From assembly GCF_913773995.1 (NCBI RefSeq), contig NZ_CAJYES010000113.1, positions 62,001 to 126,000 of the forward strand: a DNA stretch of 64,000 bases, given 5' to 3'. Both the position numbers and the translations under genes were made by a program. Shown here one piece after another: positions 46,440-54,616 of this stretch. Positions within the stretch are counted from its first letter, which is position 1. Each line of letters opens with the position of its first letter. Below the pieces are notes generated by a model that had not been told where the DNA came from, did not search any database, and worked only from the letters and a program-made list of their open reading frames with translations. The stretch comes from an uncultured Pseudacidovorax sp. (GTDB taxonomy: Bacteria > Pseudomonadota > Gammaproteobacteria > Burkholderiales > Burkholderiaceae_C).

Positions 46440-47882
46440 ATGACCGCCTCCTATCCCAACACCCAGCTCCTGATCGCCAACGAATGGGTCGACGCCGCCA
46501 GCGGCAAGACCCTGGACGTGATCAACCCCGCCACCGGCCAGCCCATCGGCAAGGTGGCCCATGCGGGCAAGGAGGACCTGGACCGCGCCCTGGCCGCCGC
46601 GCAGAAGGGCTTCGAGGCCTGGCGCTTCACGCCGGCGCACGAGCGCGCCGCCCTCATGCGCAAGGCCGCCGGCCTGGTGCGCGAGCGTGCCGACGAGATC
46701 GCGCCGCTGCTGACGCAGGAACAGGGCAAGCCTCTGGCCGAAGCCCGCATCGAGACCCTGGCCGCTGCCGACATCATCGAGTGGTTCGCCGACGAGGGCC
46801 GCCGCGTGTACGGCCGCATCGTGCCCTCGCGCAACCTGGCCGCGCAGTCGCTGGTCATCAAGGAGCCGGTCGGCCCTGTCGCCGCCTTCACGCCCTGGAA
46901 CTTCCCGATCAACCAGGTGGTGCGCAAGCTGGGCGCCGCGCTGGCCGCTGGCTGCTCCTTCCTGGTCAAGGCGCCGGAAGAAACGCCCGCCTCGCCCGCC
47001 GCCCTGATCAAGGCCTTCGTCGACGCCGGCGTGCCGGCCGGCGTGGTGGGCCTGGTGTTCGGCGACCCGGCCGAGATCTCCAGCTACCTGATCCCGCATC
47101 CGGTGATCCGCAAGATCACCTTCACCGGCTCCACGCCCGTGGGCAAGCAACTCGCCGCCATGGCCGGTCAGCACATGAAGCGCGCCACCATGGAACTGGG
47201 CGGCCACGCGCCGGTGATCGTGGCCGACGACGCCGACATCGCCCTGGCCGTCAAGGCTGCCGGCGCCGCCAAGTTCCGCAACGCCGGCCAGGTCTGCATC
47301 TCGCCCACCCGCTTCCTGGTTCACAACAGCATCAAGGCCGAGTTCACCGCCGCGCTGGTGAAGCATGCGCAGGGCCTGAAGGTCGGCGACGGCCTCGCCG
47401 AAGGCACGTCGATGGGCCCGCTGGCCAATTCGCGCCGCCTGACGGCCATGGCCAACGTGGTTCAGGACGCCCGTGCCAAGGGTGCCAAGGTGGTGGCCGG
47501 CGGCGAGCGCATCGGCAGCGAAGGCAACTTCTTCGCGCCCACCGTGCTGGACGACGTGCCGCTGGAAGCCTCGGTGTTCAACGACGAGCCCTTCGGCCCC
47601 GTGGCGGCCATCCGCGGCTTCGACAAGCTCGAAGACGCCATCGCCGAGGCCAATCGCCTGCCCTTCGGCCTGTCCTCCTATGCGTACACGCGCTCGATCA
47701 AGAACGCGCACCTGCTGTCGCAGCGCATCGAGGCCGGCATGGTCTGGATCAACCAGCCCGCCACGCCCACGCCCGAGATGCCCTTCGGCGGCGTCAAGGA
47801 TTCGGGCTACGGTTCCGAGGGCGGCCCGGAGGCGGTGGAGGCCTACCTCAACACCAAGGCCGTGACCATCATGGCAGCTTGA
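46440..47882 (+). CDS. gabD: NAD(P)-dependent succinate-semialdehyde dehydrogenase
   Basis: 480-aa aldehyde dehydrogenase. Motifs: [47 protein letters not shown] (cofactor), [11 protein letters not shown] (catalytic Glu), [12 protein letters not shown] (catalytic Cys), and [15 protein letters not shown]. Similarity is to GabD/SSADH of GABA and 4-hydroxybutyrate breakdown, but related semialdehydes are possible. It has its own terminator. Confidence 0.85.
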   Translation: MTASYPNTQLLIANEWVDAASGKTLDVINPATGQPIGKVAHAGKEDLDRALAAAQKGFEAWRFTPAHERAALMRKAAGLVRERADEIAPLLTQEQGKPLAEARIETLAAADIIEWFADEGRRVYGRIVPSRNLAAQSLVIKEPVGPVAAFTPWNFPINQVVRKLGAALAAGCSFLVKAPEETPASPAALIKAFVDAGVPAGVVGLVFGDPAEISSYLIPHPVIRKITFTGSTPVGKQLAAMAGQHMKRATMELGGHAPVIVADDADIALAVKAAGAAKFRNAGQVCISPTRFLVHNSIKAEFTAALVKHAQGLKVGDGLAEGTSMGPLANSRRLTAMANVVQDARAKGAKVVAGGERIGSEGNFFAPTVLDDVPLEASVFNDEPFGPVAAIRGFDKLEDAIAEANRLPFGLSSYAYTRSIKNAHLLSQRIEAGMVWINQPATPTPEMPFGGVKDSGYGSEGGPEAVEAYLNTKAVTIMAA

Positions 47883-47905
47883 GCTGCACCCCCGCTCAGC
47901 AGCAG

Positions 47906-47934
47906 AAAGGGCCGCATCGCGCGGCCCTTTTTGC
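47906..47934 (+). terminator. Intrinsic terminator after gabD-like gene
   Basis: Perfect 10-bp stem AAAGGGCCGC/GCGGCCCTTT (47906-47915 with 47921-47930), 5-nt loop, then a T-run. The palindromic A/T flanks could also serve the convergent Bug gene. Confidence 0.93.
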
Positions 47935-47976
47935 GTCCGGCGCCCGCGCAACGCGGGCAGCCTTGCGGCACAAAGC

Positions 47977-48954
47977 TCACTGCGGCTTGGCCAGGCCCAG
48001 CTTGTCGATCACGGCTTTCTCGCGATCGACGGTCTCGCGTGCAAAGCGGGTGTAGTCGGCGCTGCCCATGTAGATCGGCACCATGTCGTACTTGGCCAGC
48101 GAGGCCAGGTAGCTGGGCTCTTCCATCGCCTGCTTGAAGGCGTCGTGCAGCTTCTTGACCACTTCGGGCGGCGTGCCGCGCGGCGCGCCGATGCCGAAGG
48201 GCGAGTTCTGCACGATGTCGTAGCCCAGCTCCTTGAGCGTGGGCGCGTCCGGGAAGCGCTGCAGCCGCTTGTCGCCCCAGGTGTTGAGCACGCGCATCTT
48301 GCCGGACTCCACATAGGGCGCCCAGCCGGTGCTGTCGGCACCGGCCATCAACTGGCCGCTCATCAGCGCCAGGGTCAGGTCGGCGCTGCCCTTGTAGGGC
48401 ACGTGCTGCAGCTGGATGCCGGCGCGCTGCGCCACCAGTTCGGTGGTCAGGTGAGGGCTGGTGAGCGTGCCGGTGGAGCCATAGGTGAGCTTGCCCGGAT
48501 TGGCCTTCGCATAGGCCACGAAGTCGGCCCAGTTCTTGAACGGGCTGTCGGCTGGCACGACGATGCCGAAGGCATAGCCGGTGACGTTCAGCACGTAGCT
48601 GATGTCCTTGATCGGGTCCCAGTTGATCTTGGTGGTGTAGCCCAGCCGGAACACGCCCAGCGGGATCTGCGCCAGCGTGTAGCCGTCGGGCTGCACGGTC
48701 TGAAGCTGCTGGGCCGGCAGCGTGCCGCCGGCGCCGGGCTTGTTGTCGATGATGACCGGCTGGCCAAGGACCTTGCTGGCGTTCTCGGCCAGCTGGCGCA
48801 TGGTGATGTCGGTCGGGCCGCCAGCCGGAAAGGCGATGACGAGGCGTATGGGTTTCTCGGGAAAGGCGCGGGCGGCCTGCTGGGCCTGCGCGCCTGTGGC
48901 GGTGGTACCCAGGGCGGCGAGCATGAGTGCGCCGAGGAGAGGGCGACGGTGCAT
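47977..48954 (-). CDS. Tripartite tricarboxylate transporter substrate-binding protein (Bug family)
   Basis: 325-aa periplasmic binding protein: signal peptide to about residue 24 (GAQA-QQ), then FPEKPIRLVIAFPAGGPTDITMRQLAENASKVLGQPVIIDNKPGAGG, the strongly conserved Bug N-terminal region, and HVPYKGSADLTLALMSGQLMAGAD in the second lobe. The ligand is probably a carboxylate. No tctA/tctB genes are adjacent, as is usual for the many orphan Bug proteins of Comamonadaceae. GGAG lies 9 nt before the ATG. Confidence 0.92.
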   Translation of the reverse strand: MHRRPLLGALMLAALGTTATGAQAQQAARAFPEKPIRLVIAFPAGGPTDITMRQLAENASKVLGQPVIIDNKPGAGGTLPAQQLQTVQPDGYTLAQIPLGVFRLGYTTKINWDPIKDISYVLNVTGYAFGIVVPADSPFKNWADFVAYAKANPGKLTYGSTGTLTSPHLTTELVAQRAGIQLQHVPYKGSADLTLALMSGQLMAGADSTGWAPYVESGKMRVLNTWGDKRLQRFPDAPTLKELGYDIVQNSPFGIGAPRGTPPEVVKKLHDAFKQAMEEPSYLASLAKYDMVPIYMGSADYTRFARETVDREKAVIDKLGLAKPQ

Positions 48955-49158
48955 GGAAGAGGTCTCCGGATCTTGCTTCGTAAGGCCGGCCATTAGGCGG
49001 GAGGCCGGGCGTCGCGGCAATCGGTACAGGCCCCGGCGAAGGGTCTTTGCTGTAGCCAAGGTGACGCGCTCCGAAGCTCGGAGCCGACTCGCTGCGTCCG
49101 CTGGATTCATGAAGAGTTCACTGCGCCTGCGTCCAATGCGCAGCGCCTGTCCCGACCC

Positions 49159-49983
49159 ATGATGAAGAAGACCCAGAACCTGCTGGCGGCCTTGCCGCTG
49201 CGATCGCTCCCCTGGCGGCGCGCAAGCCTGGCGGCGCTGACCCTGCAGCTGTGCGGGCTGAGCGCGCAGGCCATGCAGCCGCTGATCACCGACGACACCG
49301 GCACCCAGGGCGTCGGCGTGCAGCAGATCGAAATGGCCGCTGCACGCGCCCGCCAGTCCACCGGCCCGGCACGCCAGACCGGCGACAGCCTCTCGGCCAC
49401 CTACACCTATGGCCTGACCGACACGGTCGACGTCTATGCGGCGCCGGCCTTCCTGCGCATGCAGGCCGACGGCAGTCGCACCAGCGGCTGGGGCAACACG
49501 GCCCTGGGCCTCAAGTGGCGCTTCTACGAGAACGAGGCCACCGGCACCAGCCTCGGCCTCAAGCCCGAGTTCGCCGCACCCGTGAGCAGTCGCCGCGAAG
49601 CGCGAGGCCTGGGCGACGGCCGCAGCTCGGGCCAAGTGACGCTGCTGCTGAGCCAACAGCTGCCCTTCGGCGCCCTGCACGTCAACTATGCGTGGGGCCG
49701 CCAGCGCGACATCGACCCGATGGCCGGCGCCATCAACCGGCGCCTGTCCACGGCGCTGGTCTGGAACATTGCCGACGATTGGAAACTGGCCGCGGATTTG
49801 GGCCTGCAGCAGCGCCAGAGACGCGATGCGACACGCCAGCGCACCCGCTATGCCGAAGTAGGTGTGGTCTACAGCCTGAGCCCGCGCTGGGACCTGGCAG
49901 CGGGGTTGATCCGCGCGCGGGACGACCAGCAGCCGACGGGGCGCACCACCACCGGCACGCTGGGCCTCACCGGCCATTTTTGA
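49159..49983 (+). CDS. MetA-like outer-membrane beta-barrel protein
   Basis: 274-aa exported protein: signal region to about residue 38 (AQA-MQ), then PLITDDTGTQGVGVQQIEMA and alternating beta-strand pattern ending in GLTGHF with a C-terminal aromatic, typical of outer-membrane barrels. The PLxTDDxGT opening matches the 'MetA-pathway of phenol degradation' family of presumed channels, whose substrates are unknown. It lies 130 nt upstream of the hemolysin-family cluster on the same strand and might export or import its product, but no direct coupling is seen. Confidence 0.75.
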   Translation: MMKKTQNLLAALPLRSLPWRRASLAALTLQLCGLSAQAMQPLITDDTGTQGVGVQQIEMAAARARQSTGPARQTGDSLSATYTYGLTDTVDVYAAPAFLRMQADGSRTSGWGNTALGLKWRFYENEATGTSLGLKPEFAAPVSSRREARGLGDGRSSGQVTLLLSQQLPFGALHVNYAWGRQRDIDPMAGAINRRLSTALVWNIADDWKLAADLGLQQRQRRDATRQRTRYAEVGVVYSLSPRWDLAAGLIRARDDQQPTGRTTTGTLGLTGHF

Positions 49984-50113
49984 GTCATCTGCGGGTCAGG
50001 AAAGGGCGCGAAACGCCGCCTCCTACTTAATTTGGCGTTAAGCGCGTCCGCAGACCATCACGGCCATTCGTCAACCTGCGCAGTGGCCTCGGCCGGTGCG
50101 ACACGGGAAACCC

Positions 50114-50767
50114 ATGCGCCTGTTCTCTCCTGTCGGCGATGCCATGCCGACATCGCCCATTCCCTCCGCCTTTCCCGTGGCGGGTCATCTCACGCGGCAT
50201 CCGCAGGCCGATCCGCAACGCGCCGTGGTGGAGCAGAGCATCCGCGAGATGTATGCCCAGCGCTATGGCGCCCTGGTGCCGGCCTTCGCGCCCATGCTGC
50301 TGGCGCTGTGCGAAGGCAGCCATGTGCTTGCCGCCGTCGGGTATCGCCGTGCGGACGAAGGCCCGCTGTTCCTGGAGCAGTACCTCGACGCGCCCGTCGA
50401 GGCGCTGATCGCCACGCATGCCGGCCGCCCCGTGGACCGTGCGGGCATCGTGGAGGTCGGCAACCTGGCCGCCCCGCGCGGGGGCGAAGGCCGGCGCCTG
50501 GTACAGCTGCTCGGGCCCTACCTGATCGGCGAGGGATTCGACTGGGTCGTCGGCACCGTCACGCAGGAGCTGCGCGCGATGCTCGTGCGCCTGGGCGTGG
50601 CGCCGCTCACGCTGGGCCGCGCCGTGCCCGACGCGCTCGGCGACCAGGCCCGCTGCTGGGGCAGTTACTACGACCATGAGCCGGTGGTGATGGCCATCCA
50701 CCTGCGGCGAGCCCTGCGGCACTTCATGACGCGCCGCGCGCGCCTTGCTGCCGGAGGCCGCGCATGA
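50114..50767 (+). CDS. Thermostable-hemolysin family protein (GNAT-like fold)
   Basis: 217-aa cytosolic protein of the thermostable hemolysin family (Vibrio delta-VPH-like). Seen: MYAQRYGALVPAFAPMLLALCEGSHVLAAVGYRRA, LFLEQYLDAPVEALI, IVEVGNLAAPRGGEGRRLVQLL and WVVGTVTQELRAMLVRLGVAP. It has no signal peptide, so it is unlikely to be a secreted toxin; the fold resembles N-acetyltransferases, so it may transfer an acyl group. ATG at 50114 has GGGAAA upstream; 50096 (GTG) and 50144 are alternatives. The stop overlaps the AMP-binding gene start as ATGA. Confidence 0.8.
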   Translation: MRLFSPVGDAMPTSPIPSAFPVAGHLTRHPQADPQRAVVEQSIREMYAQRYGALVPAFAPMLLALCEGSHVLAAVGYRRADEGPLFLEQYLDAPVEALIATHAGRPVDRAGIVEVGNLAAPRGGEGRRLVQLLGPYLIGEGFDWVVGTVTQELRAMLVRLGVAPLTLGRAVPDALGDQARCWGSYYDHEPVVMAIHLRRALRHFMTRRARLAAGGRA

Positions 50768-52221
50768 CCGGCATGTCGCCTGACCCACAGGCCGTCGCCT
50801 TCGACGACGGCATCCGCACCTGGCGAGCGGCCGACGTCGATGCCCAGGCCGCCTTGCTCGCGCAGCAGCTGGCCGCGCAAGGCACCCGCGTGCTGGCCAC
50901 GCTCATGGACAACTCACCCGCCTGGGTGATCGCCGACCGGGCCGCGCTGCGGGCCGGCATCGTGCATGTGCCGCTGCCGGCTTTCTTCACCCCGGAGCAG
51001 ATCGCCCACGCCATCGGCGCGGCGGGCGTGGACACCGTGCTCACCCTGCCGCCCGTGGCCGCCCGCTGGCCGCAGGCCCCGTCAGTGCCGTGCGAGATCG
51101 CGAGCCAGCCCTTCACGATGCTGCGCCTACCCGCGCGTGAGGTGGCCATGCCGCCGGGCACGGCGAAGATCACCTTCACCTCGGGCACCACGGGCGCGCC
51201 CAAGGGCGTGTGCCTGACGGCCGCGTCCATGCAACGCGTGGCCGACGGCCTGGTGGGGGCCATGGCGCCCCTGCAGGTGCAGCGTCACCTGTGTGCGCTG
51301 CCCTTTGCCGTGCTGCTGGAGAACATCGCCGGACTGATGGCGCCTCTGACCGCTGGTGCCACCTGCATCGTCCTGCCGCTGCAGGATGTGGGGCTCACGG
51401 GTTCGTCCAGCTTCGATGTCGCCGCCTTCCACGCCGCCGTGGTCCGGCACCAGCCGAACAGCCTGATCCTGCTGCCGCAGATGCTGCGGGCCTGGGCGGG
51501 CTATCTGGCGCAGACGCGCCAGCGCGCGCCCGAGTCGCTCAAGCTGGTGGCCGTGGGCGGCGCCGCGGTCGGCGTGGGCCTGGTGCAGGCCGCGCGTTCG
51601 CTGGGCATCCCTGCCTACGAGGGGTATGGCCTGTCCGAAGGTGCCTCGGTGCAGACACTCAACCTGCCCGGCTGCGACCAGCCGGGCAGCGCCGGCGCAG
51701 CGTTGCCCCATGCCCGCCTGCGCATCGCTGCCGATGGCGAGATCGAAGTGGCCGGCAGCCTGTTCGCCGGCTACCTGGGCGATGCGCGCGCGCCCGGCGA
51801 CTGGTGGCCGACGGGTGACCTGGGGCATCTGGACGCCGACGGCTTCCTGCATGTGGACGGCCGCAAGAAGAACCTGCTGATCACCGCCTTCGGCCGCAAT
51901 GTCTCGCCCGAGTGGGTGGAGACCGCGCTGCGCGGCCATCCGGCCATCGGCCAGGCGGTGGTCTTTGGCGATGGCCAGCCCACGTTGTCGGCGGTGCTCT
52001 GGCCGCTGGCGGCCGATGCCGACGATGCGCTGCTGCAGGCGGCCGTGGATGCCGCCAATGCACAGCTGCCCGATTACGCGCGCGTGCAGCGTTGGGCGCG
52101 TGCCGATGCCCCTTTCACCGCCGAGTCCGGCATGGCCACGGCCAACGGGCGGCCGCAGCGCGCGGCCGTGCTGGCGCGCCATGCGCAGGCGTTGGATCTG
52201 CCGGCGGCCGTCGTGGCCTGA
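50764..52221 (+). CDS. AMP-binding (acyl-adenylating) enzyme
   Basis: 485-aa ANL-superfamily enzyme that should activate a carboxylate with ATP. Motifs: ITFTSGTTGAPKGVCLT (P-loop), YEGYGLSEGASVQT (A5), WPTGDLGHLD (A7) and GRKKNLLITAFGRNVSPEWVE (A8). At the A10 position, where a catalytic Lys is normal, the sequence reads TANGRPQR, apparently with Arg. No carrier-protein gene is present in the cluster, so the acyl-AMP may go to CoA, an amine or another acceptor. Both ends are tightly packed with neighbours. Confidence 0.85.
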   Translation: MTGMSPDPQAVAFDDGIRTWRAADVDAQAALLAQQLAAQGTRVLATLMDNSPAWVIADRAALRAGIVHVPLPAFFTPEQIAHAIGAAGVDTVLTLPPVAARWPQAPSVPCEIASQPFTMLRLPAREVAMPPGTAKITFTSGTTGAPKGVCLTAASMQRVADGLVGAMAPLQVQRHLCALPFAVLLENIAGLMAPLTAGATCIVLPLQDVGLTGSSSFDVAAFHAAVVRHQPNSLILLPQMLRAWAGYLAQTRQRAPESLKLVAVGGAAVGVGLVQAARSLGIPAYEGYGLSEGASVQTLNLPGCDQPGSAGAALPHARLRIAADGEIEVAGSLFAGYLGDARAPGDWWPTGDLGHLDADGFLHVDGRKKNLLITAFGRNVSPEWVETALRGHPAIGQAVVFGDGQPTLSAVLWPLAADADDALLQAAVDAANAQLPDYARVQRWARADAPFTAESGMATANGRPQRAAVLARHAQALDLPAAVVA

Positions 52222-52261
52222 GCCTCGCCTTCTTCCTTCTCGTCCCTTCCCGGAGCTTTCG

Positions 52262-52954
52262 ATGAGTTTCCATGCCCGCCTTGTCGCCGAGACCGCCGCC
52301 GAGCGTGCCGGTCTGCTCGGCACCCCCATCATCCAGGGCTGCCTGCGCGGCGACGTGTCCCTGCCCAGCTACCTGGCCTTCCTGCGCGAGGCGTACCACC
52401 ACGTCAGCCACACCGTGCCGCTGATGCGGGCCTTCAAGGCGAGGCTGGATGCCGGCCATGCCTGGCTCGAAGGTGCGCTCGACGAATACATCGAGGAAGA
52501 GCAGGGCCACGACGAGTGGATCCTCGACGACATCCGCGCCTGCGGCGGCGATGCCGAGGCCGTGCGGCGCGGCCCGCCGGGCCATGCCACCGAGGTCATG
52601 GTGGCCTATGCCTACGACACCATCGCCCGTCGCAACCCGCTGGGCTTCTTCGGCATGGTGTATGTGCTGGAAGGCACCAGCGTCTCGATCGCGCTGATGG
52701 CTGCCGACCAGATCCAGAAGCCGCTGGGCCTGCCCGATTCGGCCTTCAGCTATCTGCGCTCGCACGGCACGCTCGACCAGGAGCACACGGCGCATTTCGA
52801 GCTGCTGATGGAGCAGGTCGAGGACCCCGCCGACCAGGACGCCATCGTCCACGCGGCCAAGGCCTTCTACCGGCTGTACGGCGATGTCTTCCGCAGCCTG
52901 CCGCTGCCGCAGGGCGAGGCCGTCGCGACGGTCTCCGCGGGAGTGGTGGCATGA
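52262..52954 (+). CDS. Haem-oxygenase-like diiron protein (iron-containing redox enzyme family)
   Basis: 230-aa all-helical protein of the TenA/haem-oxygenase-like fold. The likely metal ligands of a diiron oxidase are all present with suitable spacing: Glu43 (REAYHHVSH), Glu80 and His83 (EEEQGHDEW, ExxH), Glu137 (VLEGTS), His168, Asp172 and His175 (SHGTLDQEH). This set is like UndA and related HDO enzymes acting on fatty or amino acids and differs from the cysteine-dependent TenA thiaminase. ATG at 52262. The stop overlaps the SDR start as ATGA. Confidence 0.82.
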   Translation: MSFHARLVAETAAERAGLLGTPIIQGCLRGDVSLPSYLAFLREAYHHVSHTVPLMRAFKARLDAGHAWLEGALDEYIEEEQGHDEWILDDIRACGGDAEAVRRGPPGHATEVMVAYAYDTIARRNPLGFFGMVYVLEGTSVSIALMAADQIQKPLGLPDSAFSYLRSHGTLDQEHTAHFELLMEQVEDPADQDAIVHAAKAFYRLYGDVFRSLPLPQGEAVATVSAGVVA

Positions 52955-53832
52955 AGGCGGCGGACAGCCGGGTGCTGCTCACCGGCGCCAGCGGCGGCAT
53001 CGGCTCCGCGGCCGCGCGTCGCCTCGTCCAGGCCGGCGCGAGCGTGATGCTGGCCGGCCGCTCGCCGGCGCGGCTGGCGGCGCAGGCCCGGGCCCTGGTG
53101 CGTGAACTGGGCGTGGAGCGCCATCGCGTCGAGTGGTATGCGGCCGACCTGACGCGGGTGGGCAGCCTGGACCCTCTGGCCCAGGTGGCCGCGCAATGGC
53201 AGTGCAACACGGTGGTCCATGGCGCGGGCACGCCCGCCTTCGGCCGTCTCGAGTCCTTCGATGCCAGCGCCATGTCGCAGGTGCTGCAACTCAATCTGTT
53301 CACGCCCATGTTGCTGACTCAGGCGCTGCTGCCCCACCTGCGGCAGCAGAAGCAGGCCAGCGTGCTCTTCGTCGGCTCGGTGCTGGGCCGTCTGGGGCTG
53401 CCGGGCTTCAGCGTCTACAGCGCGGGCAAGTTCGGGCTGCGCGGTTTTGCCGAATCGCTGCGCCGCGAGCTGGCGGACACGCCGATCAAGGTGCAGTACC
53501 TGGGCCCGCGCAGTACCAAGACGGAGTTCAACAGCGAAGCCGTCGAGCGCTACAACCAAGCCACCAAGACCGCCATGGACGACGCCGCCACCGTCGCCCA
53601 GGCCCTGGTGCAGTTGCTGGAGAGCGGCACGGCCGAGCGCTTCCTGGGCTTTCCCGAAAAGCTGGCGGTCCGCCTGAACGGCATGGCGCCCGCCATGCTG
53701 GACGGTGCCTTCGCCGCCCATCGCAACAGCCTGCCCCCGGTGCAGCCGCCCGCGCCGCTCACGCTCGAGCGTTGCGAATCGGCGCAGCCCGAGTCGGCCG
53801 ATGCGCATTCGCTGCAGGCCCCGCAGCTTTGA
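52951..53832 (+). CDS. Short-chain dehydrogenase/reductase
   Basis: 293-aa NAD(P)H-dependent oxidoreductase. TGASGGIGSAAAR is the cofactor motif, with Arg in LAGRSPARL suggesting NADPH; VVHGAGTPAFG replaces NNAG; the catalytic Ser and YxxxK occur as VGSVLG and YSAGK. A Pro-rich, disordered-looking C-terminal extension (~residues 255-293) is present. It overlaps the preceding gene by 4 bp and would reduce or oxidise a keto/hydroxyl group in the cluster's pathway. Confidence 0.87.
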   Translation: MKAADSRVLLTGASGGIGSAAARRLVQAGASVMLAGRSPARLAAQARALVRELGVERHRVEWYAADLTRVGSLDPLAQVAAQWQCNTVVHGAGTPAFGRLESFDASAMSQVLQLNLFTPMLLTQALLPHLRQQKQASVLFVGSVLGRLGLPGFSVYSAGKFGLRGFAESLRRELADTPIKVQYLGPRSTKTEFNSEAVERYNQATKTAMDDAATVAQALVQLLESGTAERFLGFPEKLAVRLNGMAPAMLDGAFAAHRNSLPPVQPPAPLTLERCESAQPESADAHSLQAPQL

Positions 53833-53881
53833 GCCGTCAGGCCCGGCCCACCCTCGACCCCTCATCTTTCTTGCGAACACC

Positions 53882-54607
53882 ATGAAGACCACGCCTGCCA
53901 CCTTCTCCCACCGCGCCGTCGTCGCCGCGAGGCTCGCCCATGCGGGTTCGCGCCGCCGCGTCTGGCTGTCGATGGCCCTGCTCGCCGGTGCCGGCGTGCT
54001 GGCAGCCATCACGCCGCTGATCAGCCGCGCCGCGCCCGTCGATGACGGCGTTGCCGAGCTGCAGCACGACTGGGAAGTGATCCGCTACCAGGCGCCGCCG
54101 GCCGAGCGCGAGAAGCGCTTCGAGGCGCTGGCCGCCAAGGCGCACAAGTTGAGCGAAGCCAATCCGGGCCGCGCCGAGCCCCTGGTGTGGGAGGGCATCA
54201 TCGTGAGCTCCGTGGCCGGCGAGAAGGGCGGCCTGGGCGCGCTGGGCCTGGTCAAGCAGGCCAAGGCGCTGTACGAATCGGCCATTGCCATCAACGGCGA
54301 CGTGCTCGAAGGCTCGGCCTACAACAGCCTCGGTGTGCTGTATTACAAGGTGCCCGGCTGGCCCGTGGGCTTCGGCGACAAGGCCAAGGCCAAGGAGCTG
54401 CTGCAGAAGGCGCTGACGCTCAACCCCAAGGGCATCGACCCCAACTTCTTCTATGGCGAGTACCTGGTCGAGACCAAGCAGCCCGACCAGGCGATGACCT
54501 ACCTGGAGCGCGCCCTGCAGGCGCCCGCGCGGCCCGGCCGGCAGATCGCCGACGCCGGCCGCCGCGAGGAAGTCAAGGCACTGATGGACAAGATCAAGGC
54601 GCGCTGA
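53882..54607 (+). CDS. TPR-repeat membrane-anchored protein
   Basis: 241-aa protein with an N-terminal hydrophobic helix or uncleaved signal (about residues 28-50, WLSMALLAGAGVLAAITPLISRAA), followed by TPR-like helices: FEALAAKAHKLSEANPGRAEPLVWEGII, LYESAIAINGDVLEGSAYNSLGVLYY, AKELLQKALTLNPKGIDPNFFYGEYLV and AMTYLERALQAP. It probably faces the periplasm and may act as a scaffold. It is the last gene of the cluster (49 nt after the SDR) and converges on the sensor kinase gene. Confidence 0.82.
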   Translation: MKTTPATFSHRAVVAARLAHAGSRRRVWLSMALLAGAGVLAAITPLISRAAPVDDGVAELQHDWEVIRYQAPPAEREKRFEALAAKAHKLSEANPGRAEPLVWEGIIVSSVAGEKGGLGALGLVKQAKALYESAIAINGDVLEGSAYNSLGVLYYKVPGWPVGFGDKAKAKELLQKALTLNPKGIDPNFFYGEYLVETKQPDQAMTYLERALQAPARPGRQIADAGRREEVKALMDKIKAR

Positions 54608-54616
54608 GCGCCGCCT

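Noticed and set aside
50114-50767. Secreted hemolysin toxin
   Set aside because: No signal peptide or membrane segment, GNAT-like composition, and tight coupling to an acyl-activating enzyme argue for an enzyme.
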